A stretch of DNA of 64,000 nt, from contig NC_053413.1 of NCBI RefSeq assembly GCF_016859285.1, forward strand, positions 15,457,501 to 15,521,500. Direction: 5' to 3'. The stretch is from Xiphias gladius. Its lineage: Eukaryota; Chordata; Actinopteri; Istiophoriformes; Xiphiidae. Position 1 is the first letter of the stretch. Each line of letters starts with the position of its first letter. The notes beneath the pieces are model-generated. The model searched no databases and was not told where the DNA came from. It saw only the letters and a program-made list of their open reading frames with translations. Of the stretch, positions 1-54,686 are shown piece after piece. The position numbers and the translations under genes were made by a program.

Positions 1-500
1 TGCAGTTTCTATGATCCTCTTAAGTGTATAGCTTTAGTGTCTGTTTTTATGTCATTTTATATTTATTGCCTTGTTGTTTTTACTTTGTAACCTGTATTTT
101 GACAAGGGCTATATTATTATTATTATTATTATCATCATGTTCTATTGCTATGTTTACAGTAGCCGTACGTTGCATTCATTTCATGTCATAATGCAGTTAA
201 TTCTGAGTCGTACTGACATCTGTTGGTGAAGTATGTGTCTACATGCAGTTGTGTCAAAATTAGCTTCCCCTTCAAAAACTTGTTTTCCTGGATGTGTGCC
301 CTCAGTTTTGCCTTTTCTTGTTTTGCCACCGTACACGGAAATGATCGTCGGAGGGAAAGGAAGTGCGCTCAAGAAGTGACAAGTAGCCTAAATATGGAAA
401 ATTTACAGCCTCACTTCCCTATAGAAAAAAAAATGTCATTTTATTATAAAAAGATAGAGATGAAAAAAATGTTCTAATGTCTTTACCTTAACTCAAAAAA
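1..500. other. Upstream intergenic DNA
   Basis: AT-rich sequence 5' of prkag2. It holds a short (ATT)n tract at about 112-136. No exon, RNA gene or repeat with recognisable ends was seen. Confidence 0.5.
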
Positions 501-509
501 AAAACCAAC

Positions 510-819
510 GACGGAGTGATGCTGTCTTCGCGCCAGGGGACACACATTTCTCAGGGGTGCAGACTACGACATAACGCATGTAAACAGTCCGTGTTGAAAC
601 CCATTTGAAGATGAGTGCCCGGCCTCTTTTCATCACAGCCAAGCCCACTTCCTGGTGGATGAGGCGGCTCCTCCGTGTTGTCGTAGTGAGCAGAGGGGGC
701 AGCTGAGGGGAAGCCGGAGGCGGCGGTCGGCGGTCTAAAGTCGCGGTACGGCGGCTAGCTAGCGCGCTGCTGTCTGTGTGTTTTGCCCCCTCGACGGAAA
801 AAAAAAAAAAAAAAAAAAA
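510..819 (+). promoter_or_regulatory. prkag2: CpG-rich promoter and 5' UTR of prkag2
   Basis: CpG density rises sharply here compared with the flanks, with many CG dinucleotides between 515 and 800, including a run of cggcgg-type repeats at about 715-765. It ends directly at the start codon of the first prkag2 exon. No convincing TATA box is seen, as is usual for CpG-island promoters. The transcription start site cannot be placed from sequence alone. Confidence 0.6.

Positions 820-820
<1 letters not shown>
798..820 (+). repeat. A23 homopolymer abutting the prkag2 start codon
   Basis: Twenty-two A residues at 798-819 run straight into the A of the ATG at 820, so the leader immediately before the start codon is pure adenosine. 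Confidence 0.9.
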
Positions 821-23028
<22,208 letters not shown>

Positions 23029-24087
23029 GAGGGAAGAAGCGTCAGCAGAAGTGGAGACGTGTTGGGAGTAAATAAGTCTGAAGGTTGAGGTAGGGAGTTT
23101 GAGGCTGAGCGGAGCCAGTCTGAAGGTCCCCGAGACGCCTGCAACTGATGCACTATAGAGGCTTGGAAACCAAAGAGCTAGACAGCTGAGTGAAGTAGAG
23201 TCCCTGCACTGAGGATTGATTTTTCTGATTTTTTTTTTTTTTTGTTTGTTTGTTTGTTCGTTTGTTTTAACACTGATCAGATGCACACACATACATTATA
23301 CTGTATATATACACAAACACACAGACACACACACACACACACACACAGATTCATTATGGTAACCTGCCGGGGGAAAGGTGGGGACGTTGAGACAGGTTCT
23401 CATAATTTCGAGCTTCAGTGTTTTGGGTTGTGTACTTACGATCCTGCTGCTGTCATCAGTTGATTTTAGTCACATTTTGTAGTTGATGCTGAATGTCGTT
23501 GCCTCTAGGAAAACTATCTTTTCCTCAGTATTTGCTTTAGAACAGTGATTCACAGATGCAACTTAATTTTTGGTAGCAAAACTGCACTTCACCTACAATG
23601 TGGCCATTTTATGACTGGTGTAATTAAAAAAAAATGGTTTGCCAGTGCCAATATGGAGCACTCAATTCCCATTCTTTATTTGTGCCTTTTTTTTTTTTTT
23701 TTTTCGCTTTGCCTACACCAGTTTATAACACACAGCATTTGTGTCCTTTGAATTAGTCTTTTGGTATGGATGTGTAATATTAAAGTAGTCGTACCTTCTA
23801 CTTCTTTTCACAAAAGATTAACCTGTATTTGGTTCCATTTTCTGTGGCTAAAATTCAAAACCATGTCAGAAGTGTTAAGAATTTCTGTCAAATAGAACTA
23901 ACTCTGAAAATGACACAAACCTGCAGCGGTCAGAGGCAAATATAACTGTACATTAATAAGGACTCTATCAGCCAATAACTGTGAGTGAGTACATCACATT
24001 CATTCATCATCTGTAGTGATTACGAGTCTTTGGGACTTAGATGCATATTTGTTATGGTATGACAGGACCGAAAAAGTCTTTTTTAGA

Positions 24088-24092
24088 TGTTT

Positions 24093-24123
<31 letters not shown>
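24088..24123. repeat. Poly-T tract
   Basis: About 35 T residues inside the prkag2 3' UTR. Confidence 0.9.
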
Positions 24124-24126
<3 letters not shown>

Positions 24127-24476
24127 TTTATTCTCAGTGGTTTTGTTGCCTCAGATAATCTGATACCCACAAACATGCAAACCAACTCAGTTATCTCAGC
24201 TGTAGCTTGACAGGACTCATCTCCATCTTCGACTGTAAATAGGATCGATTTTCGGGAAACGTGTCACTGAAAGCTTTATTTTTATGAATGTGTCAACATG
24301 TTTAAAGAGACTGCAGTTTTAATGTTATTTTTGTAAATATATTGTGGCAATATGTCCAGTTCAAAGAAACTTTGTATCAGATCAACATGTACTGTAAATG
24401 TGCAAGCATGAGAAACTACACTTCAGCAGTATGAATGTTCTTTGTTTTACTTTTTCTATTTTTCTGGCTGCAGAAA

Positions 24477-24482
24477 AATAAA
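24477..24482 (+). terminator. prkag2: Polyadenylation signal of prkag2
   Basis: AATAAA followed within 30-60 bp by T/GT-rich sequence (tctgtgtttatactc, tactgtgtatactcgtgtc), the expected downstream element. Cleavage is inferred near 24495-24505. Confidence 0.65.
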
Positions 24483-25149
24483 TGGACACTGAATGTACTT
24501 TAAATCTGTGTTTATACTCTTTCTTTACTGTGTATACTCGTGTCATATTTGGGAATGCAGCGGATTATTATTATTTTTTTTTTTTTTTTTTTATCAGACT
24601 AACCCCCACAGTTCTGTCAGAGGCACCTCTCTTCGTCATGTTTCATGGAATTGTTCGATGGTATCTCACTGTAGAGCGACACAGTGGTTGTGCTGGATCC
24701 TCGTCACATGAATTCATACAGCACATAGTGATCCTGGAGTTGTCAACGTTTTAGGCTTGGTCAGTTTTTTTGTTGTTTTTTTTTCCCAGTGGATTTGGTT
24801 CTGTTTCAGCTATTTATCCATTTTCTCACTTGTTAACTTTTCCATACACCATATAGGTGTTTAAACAGCTGACTCGGGTCGGTGGGAAACTGAGGTGAGT
24901 CCTGTGCAGTCGGCCTGTCAGGATTACTGGTTTTTGCAGTAAATATACTCATCAGCCTCGCAACACTTTGTAATCCTAGTTGGCTGTTTATTATTCCCCT
25001 AAACACGAATATGTGGATATGAACTTCCTGTAACAAGTCATTTTACAGTATACATTTTCAAATCAGGTAAACTACTCAACTTTTTTTTTTTCACGCATCT
25101 CCTCGTAACTGCAGAAGTACATTCTCGTTACCCTGCATTTTGACTCCTT

Positions 25150-25450
25150 AACTCCATAGATCGATTAGTCGATCTGCAGAACATTGATCTGCAACTATCT
25201 TGATAAATCGATTAATCGGTTAAGTCTTTTTTTTTTTCCTAGCAAAAATGCCAAACATTCATTGGTTGCACCTCTTCAGTTGTTGGGATTTTCTGTGCTT
25301 TACATCATCCTAAACCGAATATCTTTGGGTTTGATACTGCTGATCAGAGAAAAACCGGACATTTGGAGACATCACTTTGGGCGTTAGAATTGTGAACGAT
25401 TAATTACAAAAATAATCAGCAGATGAATTAATAATGAAAATAACTTGCAG
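25150..25450. repeat. Dispersed ATTAAT-type repeat, copy 3
   Basis: It begins with atcgattagtcgatctgcag and ataaatcgattaatcggtta, and ends with aataatcagcagatgaatta then ataatgaaaataacttgcagct. The end closely matches 34730-34785. Confidence 0.6.
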
Positions 25451-26970
25451 CTGTATACATTATTAGATATGTAGATGGACGTGTAATGTGAAAATAACTC
25501 TTTAAAAATAACATTACAGAGTGTACAACCAGGCAAATGTGTGCACTGTACTACCAAAACTCTCCCGGTTTACAGATCAATCTCTCTGGCTCTCTGGCTC
25601 CAACCCCTGTAACGTACAACTATTTTCATGATCGACTACTTTAAGTGTTCAGTAGCTGGTGCAGTAGTTTCCTAATTTTGCATTTTATTTCATATATACG
25701 ATCAGCCAAAAAGCAGCTCCACATAACAGAACCGAAAACCATTTCATGGTACATGTGCTAAATGTCAGGACTATTATTTAAAGACTTTTTTAAAGAGTTT
25801 TACTCTACTTTTTAGAGCTTTGAACAAATACTCTGTGCAGGTTTGATGCTGATCACTTGGTCAAAGACTTGGTTTGCAGTTTGTAGTTACACCACACGCT
25901 TTCCATGCCTGCTCTCCTGCTGATGACCATATGATGTGAGATTTAGATGCTTGTCTTGCACAGTTCTTTAAACGTTTCTGCCGGAGCCGGTGCTTCGCCA
26001 ACCACAGATGGCCGAGCAGTCATCACCAGAGCTGTAAACTGTTGAGCGCTCTCAGCCCCGGAGCCCTTTTCTCTTCATGGCACGCTGCCCCGAGGATATT
26101 TTAGAGCAGGGATAGGCGACCATGTGCCGGAGTGTGCTGGGAGAAGGCTGGTTTTTATTACAGATGAGCAGCAGCTGATAGTTCATCCGCTTTACATGAC
26201 GATGATCTGCTCAGTGGAATCAGCTGTCACTTCCCGTAGCTGAAGAAGACATTTGCAGACTCTTGGCACCTGACGGCCTGTGGTTGCCTGCCGTTTTAGA
26301 CTCTTGATGGATCATTTTGTGGGGAAGGTTTGTGTAGCAGCCACAAGGTGACACTGTAGTACGCAGTTCAGGCAGTGTGAGGTTTCAACCAAAATTAGTT
26401 TCTGCAGTTGACCCCGTCCTGCTGTAATAAGTAATGACCTCTTTCTCATCGAATATTTGCATTCCAGTAAGAGATGAATTATTTCTGAGCACAGCTTTTT
26501 TTTTTTTTTTTTTTTTTTACCTCTTTCAGGAAAATTGCTAGATTTCACCAGGAAGTTTTGAATGTGGTAAAGGTTGCCTCTAAATGAGGCGAAGGTACCG
26601 TGTGGGGATCTGATGGACTTCCAAATGAGGGATAAAACTGGACCAGACTTACTCCAGACAATCTGCTTTGATCTCCCAATCTCCCCTGTGATACCCAGCG
26701 CTGGGAAAGCCTCCTCTACACCTTGTAGCCCTAAAGCAGAGAAGGCAGGAGGGCTTCACTCTCCTCCCCCTCCTCTTCTCACTGCCCATCGTACTCGTCT
26801 TTCTTTACACACACATTCACCATCCACACCCACACTGGACTCTCTTTTGAAAGTCTGGGGCTTGATTTAAAATTCCTCTTCAGACCGTGTCATGCATTTT
26901 ATATGCATGGCGAGTGGGGGGGGGGGATTGCGTGAACTTCCCTCCACTGTTGGTCTCCTCAGGGATATAT

Positions 26971-26996
26971 CCACACACACACACACACACACACAC
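26971..26996. repeat. (CA)n microsatellite followed by (CCA)n
   Basis: A short CA tract directly followed by ccaccaccaccac. Confidence 0.85.
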
Positions 26997-27590
26997 CACC
27001 ACCACCACTTTCTTTCACTCCTTTCCCCTCATTTTCTCGCACCCACTCAACTCTTTCAACATTAGTTTTACTGCATCATGCTTTTCACAAATTCCACCGA
27101 GCAGGGATAGTGCCGCAGCCTTTGAAGACAAGTGTGATCAGAACAGAGGCAGGGGTTGTAAAAAAAAAAAAAAAAAAACCTGGCCTCAGGGCATTTTGGG
27201 GTTTTTTTTTTTTTTTCTCTCTCTCGTGTTTAGCAGCGTATGGAGCACAAGAGGGAGGCTGACAAGTGCAGTGTTTGGGGACAGCTTTGATGTCTGATGG
27301 GGTGCGGCTGCTGCATCTGCACAGTCCTCCACGCGGGGGGACTGTCACGCTGACACAAGCGGGCGCGCGTTCACGGCTCACAGCCGTGGATAGGCGACCG
27401 CTAATCAAAGGAGCCTCCGCCGGTGCGCCGCTCTCCGCCTAAACATCTCTTATTCTCTTTCCGTCTCGCTGACTTGCGCTGACGTGAAACGAAGGATTCA
27501 TAGAATAAAAAAAAAAAACAAAAAAAAACAAAGCAAAACAAAACAAAACACACATCAGGAACTTGGACTGCAGCTGCTTGAGAAATCTGG

Positions 27591-27596
27591 TTTATT
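27591..27596 (-). terminator. bcl2: Polyadenylation signal of bcl2
   Basis: AATAAA on the minus strand, followed in transcript direction by tgtgtgttttgttttgtttt-type sequence at about 27525-27555, a strong U/GU-rich downstream element. Confidence 0.6.
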
Positions 27597-27921
27597 AGGA
27601 ACAATATGATCCCGCTAGCTTATCGTGGATAATAGCAGTAAACAACAGAAACACAATTCACTTTTTTTTTTTCTTTTTTTTTTTTAAGTGCTACAGGTTT
27701 GCGATTATGGACATAAAACAGTACAGCAACCCTCGTGCCTACATTCATATATGCACAGATAATATCAAAATTACAGTATATTGCTTTTAAACTGTTCCTA
27801 TTTCTGCTCATGAATCCTCCTCTGTTCCTCTCTCACATCCACATCACTGGAATATCACACACCCTGACCTGCTGTAATGAGAATGGTGTGGGGTTTTTTT
27901 GTTTTTTGTTTTTTTTTTTTT

Positions 27922-27948
27922 TGTTTGTTTGTTTGTTTGTTTGTTTTT
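27922..27948. repeat. (GTTT)n microsatellite
   Basis: Six or so tandem GTTT units after a T tract, inside the bcl2 3' UTR. Confidence 0.85.
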
Positions 27949-30190
27949 TAGTGATAACTGAGACAAGGTTTAGGTCTGGCAGGTCAACATTTTACAGATA
28001 AGCACTTAGTTATCATCGGAGCATAAAGTTGACAAAAGTTAAGCTGATATAGCACAGTAACACTAGACAAACCCTCCACAGAGAGATCAGAAAACCTCAC
28101 TGAACAAACTCTCAGCGAAGTGAAGCGACATGTATTCTCATTAAGCTACTTTTAGTTTTATTTTTTTGGTTTTTTTGGTTTTGTTTGTTTTGTTTTTTTA
28201 AATTGAAGATTAATACATGTTAACTTTGGTTTCCAGCTCTCTAGAACTATACTGTTTGTAAATTGTGGCAGTTTAAGCTGTAAGTAAAAAGTTAAATCGA
28301 CAGTATAGCAGCCTTAAGCCAATATTAATACAACACAGAAATTCACTTTTTAAACAGTTTTCTTGTTATATTAGCAGCCAGGAAATAATGTGGTTACAGT
28401 GTGATTCCATAGAATAGAAAAAAAAGTGAAAACAACTGATTTTTCATCAAAGAACTGTTAAAAATCTGTGATCTGGTACCTCTCAATAAATAGAAAATGC
28501 AACTTCTTTGTTATTTGTTATCTTCTAACCTATTATAAATATGGTTACACATAATATTTATTGTGTGAGGACTGTAGGCTATCTTTCATCCATGCAACAA
28601 AGAAGTTGAAGATTTTGAAAATACAAGAGAAATAAAATCACTTTTCCATGACCAACTTGCCAAGCACTGTATACATTAAAATATTCTGGAGCCTGTGTGA
28701 GCCTTTCCAAATTTTCTATCAGGCTGTAACACAAGACAAACATCAATTAAAAACAGGCTGAAAGGAACAAATCGATGACTGAACGCATTTGCAGACTGGA
28801 CAGAAGGGACATCTCAGGTTCCGGCACACAGGGGCCACTGGTTTTAGCCTGTGGCCGAGCAAAGTTTTTCTCCGTCCACGTCAACAACCGTCTTTGTCAG
28901 AGTGGATTCTGGCACAACAGAGTTGCTGTGGGGCCTCAGCAGCTGGGGGACACATGTTGACGGGGTCAGCCCTGAAACCTGGTTGAGCCTGAATGGACTG
29001 GGTGAGGAGCAGGAAAACGGAGGTAGAAAATAGAAAAAGAACTGATAGCTTTTAGGCTTGCTCAGCGCTAACAGTAAAGGCGTTCTTGACTTTTTGAGGG
29101 AGAACAATTAAGCAGAGGAGTGGTCTCAATTACGTCGCTTAGTTTGAGGAAAGCACTCTTAAAATCTTTGATCAATCAATGTTCCAATCAATGTTCAATG
29201 TTCAAATCAATCTTCATTTTACTTCTACCTCCTTCCTTTGAGCTGTGCTCATCATTTCTCGCAGTATATTCATCAGCGTATGACATTTTTCTGCAACGGC
29301 AGGCTTGTTCAGTACATTTTTCACTCCTTAAAAAGAATCCCTCTTTCTCTGCTGCGGCTTAGCATGTTGCAAAAATTAAAATCAACTTAAAAATCGCAAT
29401 CAAGGAGCTTTGAAAAACTTCCAAAAGCTGAGCTCAGTCTTTCACGTCCTCTATTAAAGGCCGTGGAAAGTATAATGGTGCGGTGGGTTCAGAGTTCATG
29501 GGAGCTGTCTGAGGAGTGAGAGCAGCAGACACACACCACGCTGGTTCTAGCAAGCCGTTTCCATTATACATTCCGAGCAGCTGTTCTGTGGAGGAAGTCC
29601 TTTGAAGGAAGGCTGCAGGGGGGGTAACTGCAGTTCAAACGGGGTTCTTCACCCTAACAAGCAGGGGCGGGGCTGCGGCCGCTTTCTCTGCGGCGTGGGG
29701 GCGTCATCACCATCATCTTCATCGTCCCTACACCCACATCATCAAGGCCTTCAAATAGAGGTCTCGCACGGGCTCTGACACATGCAACGTCTACACTAAC
29801 ACTCAACGCTCATGCTATAACTAGTACGGAAGCAGGCAGAACAAACAAACAAGAAAAAAGAAAGATGCATACCACTGATCCCTCCTTCCTCCACAGTTCT
29901 TGTCAGCTTAGTGTGATTACGTCTAAGCTGCCTCTTTTCAAGGCTTCCTTTGCTCTGTACGGGCTGTGCACTCGGTTCTTTCAGTTGTTTTGATTTATGT
30001 CTGCTTTGACACGGAGGGGCGAGGAAGAGGGAGTTTTCCGAGAGAAGGCTTTGAAGAGAGCCAGATTCGGAAGAGTCTGAAGGTGGTCTCTGAGGGGTCA
30101 GGAGTATCTTTGAAAAGAAAGAGGAGAGGCACAAGGAAAAGGAGGAGGATGTTGAGAAATAAAGTCGAGCTGGTAGAATGTAGGACTCGT

Positions 30191-50859
<20,669 letters not shown>

Positions 50860-50898
50860 TCCGGCTTAATTTGGCACTTCAAATACACAGAGGGTGTC

Positions 50899-50913
50899 CT
50901 AAATAAAATACAT
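50899..50913 (-). CDS. Mini upstream ORF in the bcl2 leader
   Basis: ATG at 50913-50911 followed by three codons and TAG (MYFI-stop), ending 39 nt before the bcl2 start codon, if the leader extends this far. Mammalian BCL2 leaders also contain a short upstream ORF that lowers translation. Confidence 0.35.
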   Translation of the reverse strand: MYFI

Positions 50914-51460
50914 TATGCTCGAATGGGTGCACTGTACACTGCTCTGCACAGCCTTATCCAGAACTCGGTTATATTCAAATATAAGCAATGCAAGGAGCAA
51001 TCCTAGGCAGGGAGCAAATAGTGCTTCGAGAATTGAAGAAATTCCTTGATCAAAACTGCACAGAAAACGTTTCAAAAGTCAAAAAAATACTGAGTCCGTG
51101 TAAGCAGCAGTCTTCTTTTCCCGAATCCTTGGAGGCACATAGGCGACCTTCTCTTTGCATAGAAATCCAATATGCGGAAGAGGGTTGGAATAGTGTTGAT
51201 CTATTCCTGTGCACATTACCCAGACGTGGATGTGTTGCAAATAATAATGAAAAAAAACCATGAATGAAGGCCAGAGTTTTACGCGCCCGAGGGGGCTTTA
51301 AACGCCGCAAAGTCTGTCTGCAGCGTTTACGCACAACCATGCGCGGGACTGTGAGCCAGACAAGGTCGGACTGAGTCCTCTTCCACGATTGCTCCTCATA
51401 TCCTCCTCAGCAGCACCCTGCCCACCGCCAGTGGGCCGCACTCTGCTGGTGAGGTATTCC

Positions 51461-51468
51461 TGACGTCA
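51461..51468. promoter_or_regulatory. CRE palindrome upstream of bcl2
   Basis: Exact TGACGTCA, the CREB/ATF consensus. A CRE in the 5' flank of human BCL2 is a known positive element. Confidence 0.5.
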
Positions 51469-51560
51469 GCCACTCAAAGTCGATCCTTTGGCTGCGCCCG
51501 GAGACTCCGAGTACACGAAGGACTGCACTAAAAAGGAAAAAAAAAAACATCTTTAATGGC

Positions 51561-54500
51561 CCACGTTCTCGTGATTGTATGTTTAATCCGTACATTTTGA
51601 GACTTGAAAACCGGACTTCACCCGAAAATATAGAAACACGGGCAAGCCGTCATTTGGCTGCTTACCTAAACATGTGCGAGAGAAGCTCTTAGAGGATTTT
51701 GGTTAATTCATGAGCACAGGAACATCCTAGTCTGATGAAGGGCTGCTTTGATGTGGTCCAGCCACCCCCTTGTGGATGGAGATCCAATGTTGCAGTACAA
51801 AATTGATGTACCTGTGTAGTTTCCCTGAGTTCTTTGATGCCCTCTCCAGTCTCCTTTAGCATCTTTTATCCCGCATGTCTTCTTCTTCTCAGACAGGACA
51901 AAGCATCTAAAATCCTGTATTCTGTAAATCTGAGAGAGCTGCTGCTCTGGAAAGTCCCCTCATGGAAGATTAAAATCTGTTTGATTAAAATCAAACAGAA
52001 TACTTAAATTCACACAACCCTCCCCGACCCCCCAGGCAAGAGGCTATTTTAGGCCACAAACATCTATCAACATCCAAAACTAAGTATGAAGACTAGGAAT
52101 TACAATTTGTTTTTCCTCACAGGTATTTATTTAGTTTATCATGTAAGAAAAATAAGACAAAGAAACGTTCACTTCTCACATTTTCTTTCAATGGCACACA
52201 AGGTGAAGGTGTTAAGTTTTTTGGCAAAAAAAAAAAAAAAAAAAGTAACAAGCAAGAAAGAAGAATGAAACGAGTGCATTATGACTTTCATGTTCAATAC
52301 TCAATAAGTATTTGATAGGGGAAATTAGTGACTTACAGAACTTAAATCTTGACTTAAACTTATTGTAAGCATAGGCTTCATTTGCATAGCTTAAAAGTGT
52401 TAAAACAAAAATTCTTTTATATGGGCTACATTTTCTATCAACTATGTGTTGCTACCTCAAGGTAAGAGAGAACTTCTGAAAGCAATAAATGTACAATTAT
52501 GAAAAGCTGCTGAGTGCAGGACAGTATGCCTTTAACCAATGTCAAATGAGAACATCATCAAACATAAGTCATCCATTCTCACTGTCATATCTTGGATTTC
52601 AGTAAGGCTTCTTTTTATCATACAAAGACTGGAAATTGACAAGATACACAAAAACAGTTGGCATTTTCCACTGAAAAGTCATATTAAATGAACCACATGT
52701 GGCTTAAGCCACATTGTTCTGCAGACAGGTCCATTCTTATAGCATTAGCTTCACCAGTAGTCACGTCTTAAGGCTTAGAATGGGTCCCCATACTGCTCCA
52801 CATCTTTTACAAACTAACTCTAAGATCAACAGAGCAGCAACATTGAAATAATTCTCAAATAAATGCATTGCATCTACAGAAATTGTCTTAACACATTTTG
52901 GCATTCAAATATTAGTGTATTTAAAAATAATATTTCTATGTTCTGATTTGTATGCTTTGTATTAAAGTACATTCTCCCTGTTTGTGATGGACAAAAGGAA
53001 GACTTGCGAGAGTTGACACTGTACTTTTTCTCCTTCTATATGCAAAATAATAAGAAGGTCATATGGTAAATACAAGATTTTCCAAGGGTTGACAGAAATC
53101 AGGAGGGAATCGATATCGTTATTTAGGGAGTTACAAAGTCCCAGCTGTGCATGACAGAGTGACAGCAGGTCAAAATCAGAAGGACAAGGATCACACTTCC
53201 ATGCTAGTCCCTCTACTACTTTGGCCTTCATGTAAAACAAATCTCCAGCGCCCTCACTAGACCTACAGGGACATGACTTGAACCAGCGAGTCTTGCCCTG
53301 CCCTGACTTACACCACCCCTACAGATCATGGATCCCACTTGGATCTTGACTGGGGCTGGCTGAATATGTGCACAGTCACACAAAACTGCATGTAAACACA
53401 TTTAAGGAAAAAAGTGTACTGAACTTGAACAGGTGTACTCAAATGCACAGTTGAAAAGTGACCTGATGTTTTTCCCCATCATTTAACTTCATGGCTTCAA
53501 CCCATAGTACCTGCTTTCCTTTCTCAATGAAATATGCTGGGATGATGAGAAAATAATTTGGTGTGTTTATTCCCGAGACAAGTCTAATGGCTTTTCTCTC
53601 CCTAGGGTTGGCTCAGTCACAGCAAACATGAACACACGCGCAGTCATGCAAACAATTCACCCAAAATTCTTTGCCCGAAACTGTGTCTACAATTTTTGAA
53701 TATTATTTTCTGGAAATTATGTTTTTGCATAAGTTAAAAAAAAACAAACAAAAAAAAAACAAACCACACGCTCTCTCTCAACCTCTGATATCATCGAAGA
53801 GTATTGTTGTATCTCTTCCTGTTTTGGTTCACACACACACAACACAAAAACAAAACATCCCACAGCATAAACAAAACGCTGAGGGTCACAACTGGTTTCA
53901 AACACAGAGGTTATTCAGTCAAAAAGGAAGGTGCTTTGCCTGCAAAGACTTGTGGTACGAAAAGGTAGAGGAGGAGGGACTTGTTTAGTGAAAACAGTAA
54001 AATTCTTACAAGGTGGACTTAGTTTTGTAATACATGCAACAATATGGCAAAACGTGAGAGTTACCATTCTCGTTTTCACTATAGCCCCTGGTGGGAAGGA
54101 ATTTCAAGCCGTATTTGGCACAACTGGTTAGACAGGCTATCTGTTGCTTTTCCACTCTGTGGGGGGGGGGCATGTTATCTAAAATGTAAGTGGTTCACAA
54201 AGCCTACCTACTCTTAAAACCAGGCTGTGGGATGTTTAGTTTGCCTTCATTACCCTAAAGTAAAGCTGCTTCCTCAAAAAGAAGCAGGTGGACACATTAA
54301 ACTGAAAAGTCACTGGAATGCTCTGAAAGGATATAAAAATTGAAATGGCTGTGAAGTCTATGGAGGAGTTATGTCACTGGACCAGCAAAGAGTAAACAAC
54401 TGCCATTTTCTTTCATCCTGTCTGTTAGGTTGATATCAGAAATGCTCTCAAATCTTGGCCTTTTTCCCACCTATGGTTGTGCACTTTTACAGCTGGAAGA

Positions 54501-54566
54501 GGGCATGGGATGGGGGGTGTGTAGGAGGATGAGGGGCACTGGGCTGTGAAGTAGGTAAGGCTTCAG
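51561..54566 (-). other. kdsr 3' UTR and the spacer to bcl2
   Basis: AT-rich, intron-like or UTR-like sequence without recognisable repeats except an A tract at 52227-52244 and a G tract near 54161. Minus-strand AATAAA hexamers at 53566-53571 and 52126-52131 are candidate ends for kdsr, giving a 3' UTR of about 1.0 or 2.45 kb. An 11-bp inverted repeat with a 2-nt loop lies at 51976-51999. Confidence 0.4.
51976..51999. repeat. 11-bp inverted repeat
   Basis: tctgtttgatt and its exact reverse complement, separated by two A residues. Confidence 0.8.
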
Positions 54567-54686
54567 TTACTCCCTCTTGTCAGCTGCTTTTAACTGCTCC
54601 CTCTGAATCATGCAGCGGCGCACAATGCTGTCAAAACTCCCCAGGTAGAAGAGGGCGATGGTCCGAAATAATCCCATGGTAACAAT
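54567..54686 (-). CDS. kdsr: kdsr exon 10 (residues 321-359 and stop)
   Basis: Encodes [20 protein letters not shown] and the basic tail ending KAADKRE, then TAA at 54569-54567. It contains the C-terminal hydrophobic segment. Confidence 0.96.
   Translation of the reverse strand: MVTMGLFRTIALFYLGSFDSIVRRCMIQREQLKAADKRE

Larger units (their letters stand above)
23029..24500 (+). other. prkag2: prkag2 3' UTR
   Basis: About 1.45 kb of AT-rich, intron-free sequence after the stop, with a (CA)n tract at 23324-23347 and T tracts at 23688-23704 and 24088-24123. It ends at the AATAAA at 24477. Confidence 0.65.
24510..27560. other. Intergenic region between the convergent prkag2 and bcl2 ends
   Basis: About 3 kb. 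It holds an ATTAAT-type repeat at 25.15-25.45 kb, T and CA tracts at 26498-26518 and 26971-26996, and a more GC-rich stretch at 25.97-26.3 kb. No convincing exon; a 98-codon open frame at 26574-26870 looks fortuitous. Confidence 0.55.
27570..30190 (-). other. bcl2: bcl2 3' UTR
   Basis: About 2.6 kb between the bcl2 stop and the minus-strand AATAAA at 27591-27596. It contains several A/T-rich stretches, including further AATAAA hexamers on the minus strand (for example near 28557), compatible with AU-rich control and alternative polyadenylation as known for mammalian BCL2. The part at 29.45-29.75 kb is more GC-rich. Confidence 0.55.
50860..51560 (-). promoter_or_regulatory. bcl2: bcl2 5' leader and promoter region
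   Basis: Region upstream of the start codon, CpG-enriched at 51280-51530. It contains a full CRE palindrome TGACGTCA at 51461-51468, about 600 bp before the ATG. A pyrimidine-rich stretch with ttttag near 51530-51550 could be a leader intron acceptor, but this is not certain. No TATA box was placed. Confidence 0.45.

Noticed and set aside
26574-26870. 98-codon open frame in the prkag2-bcl2 gap
   Set aside because: Pro/Ser-rich low-complexity translation without splice or promoter support and without a recognisable homologue.
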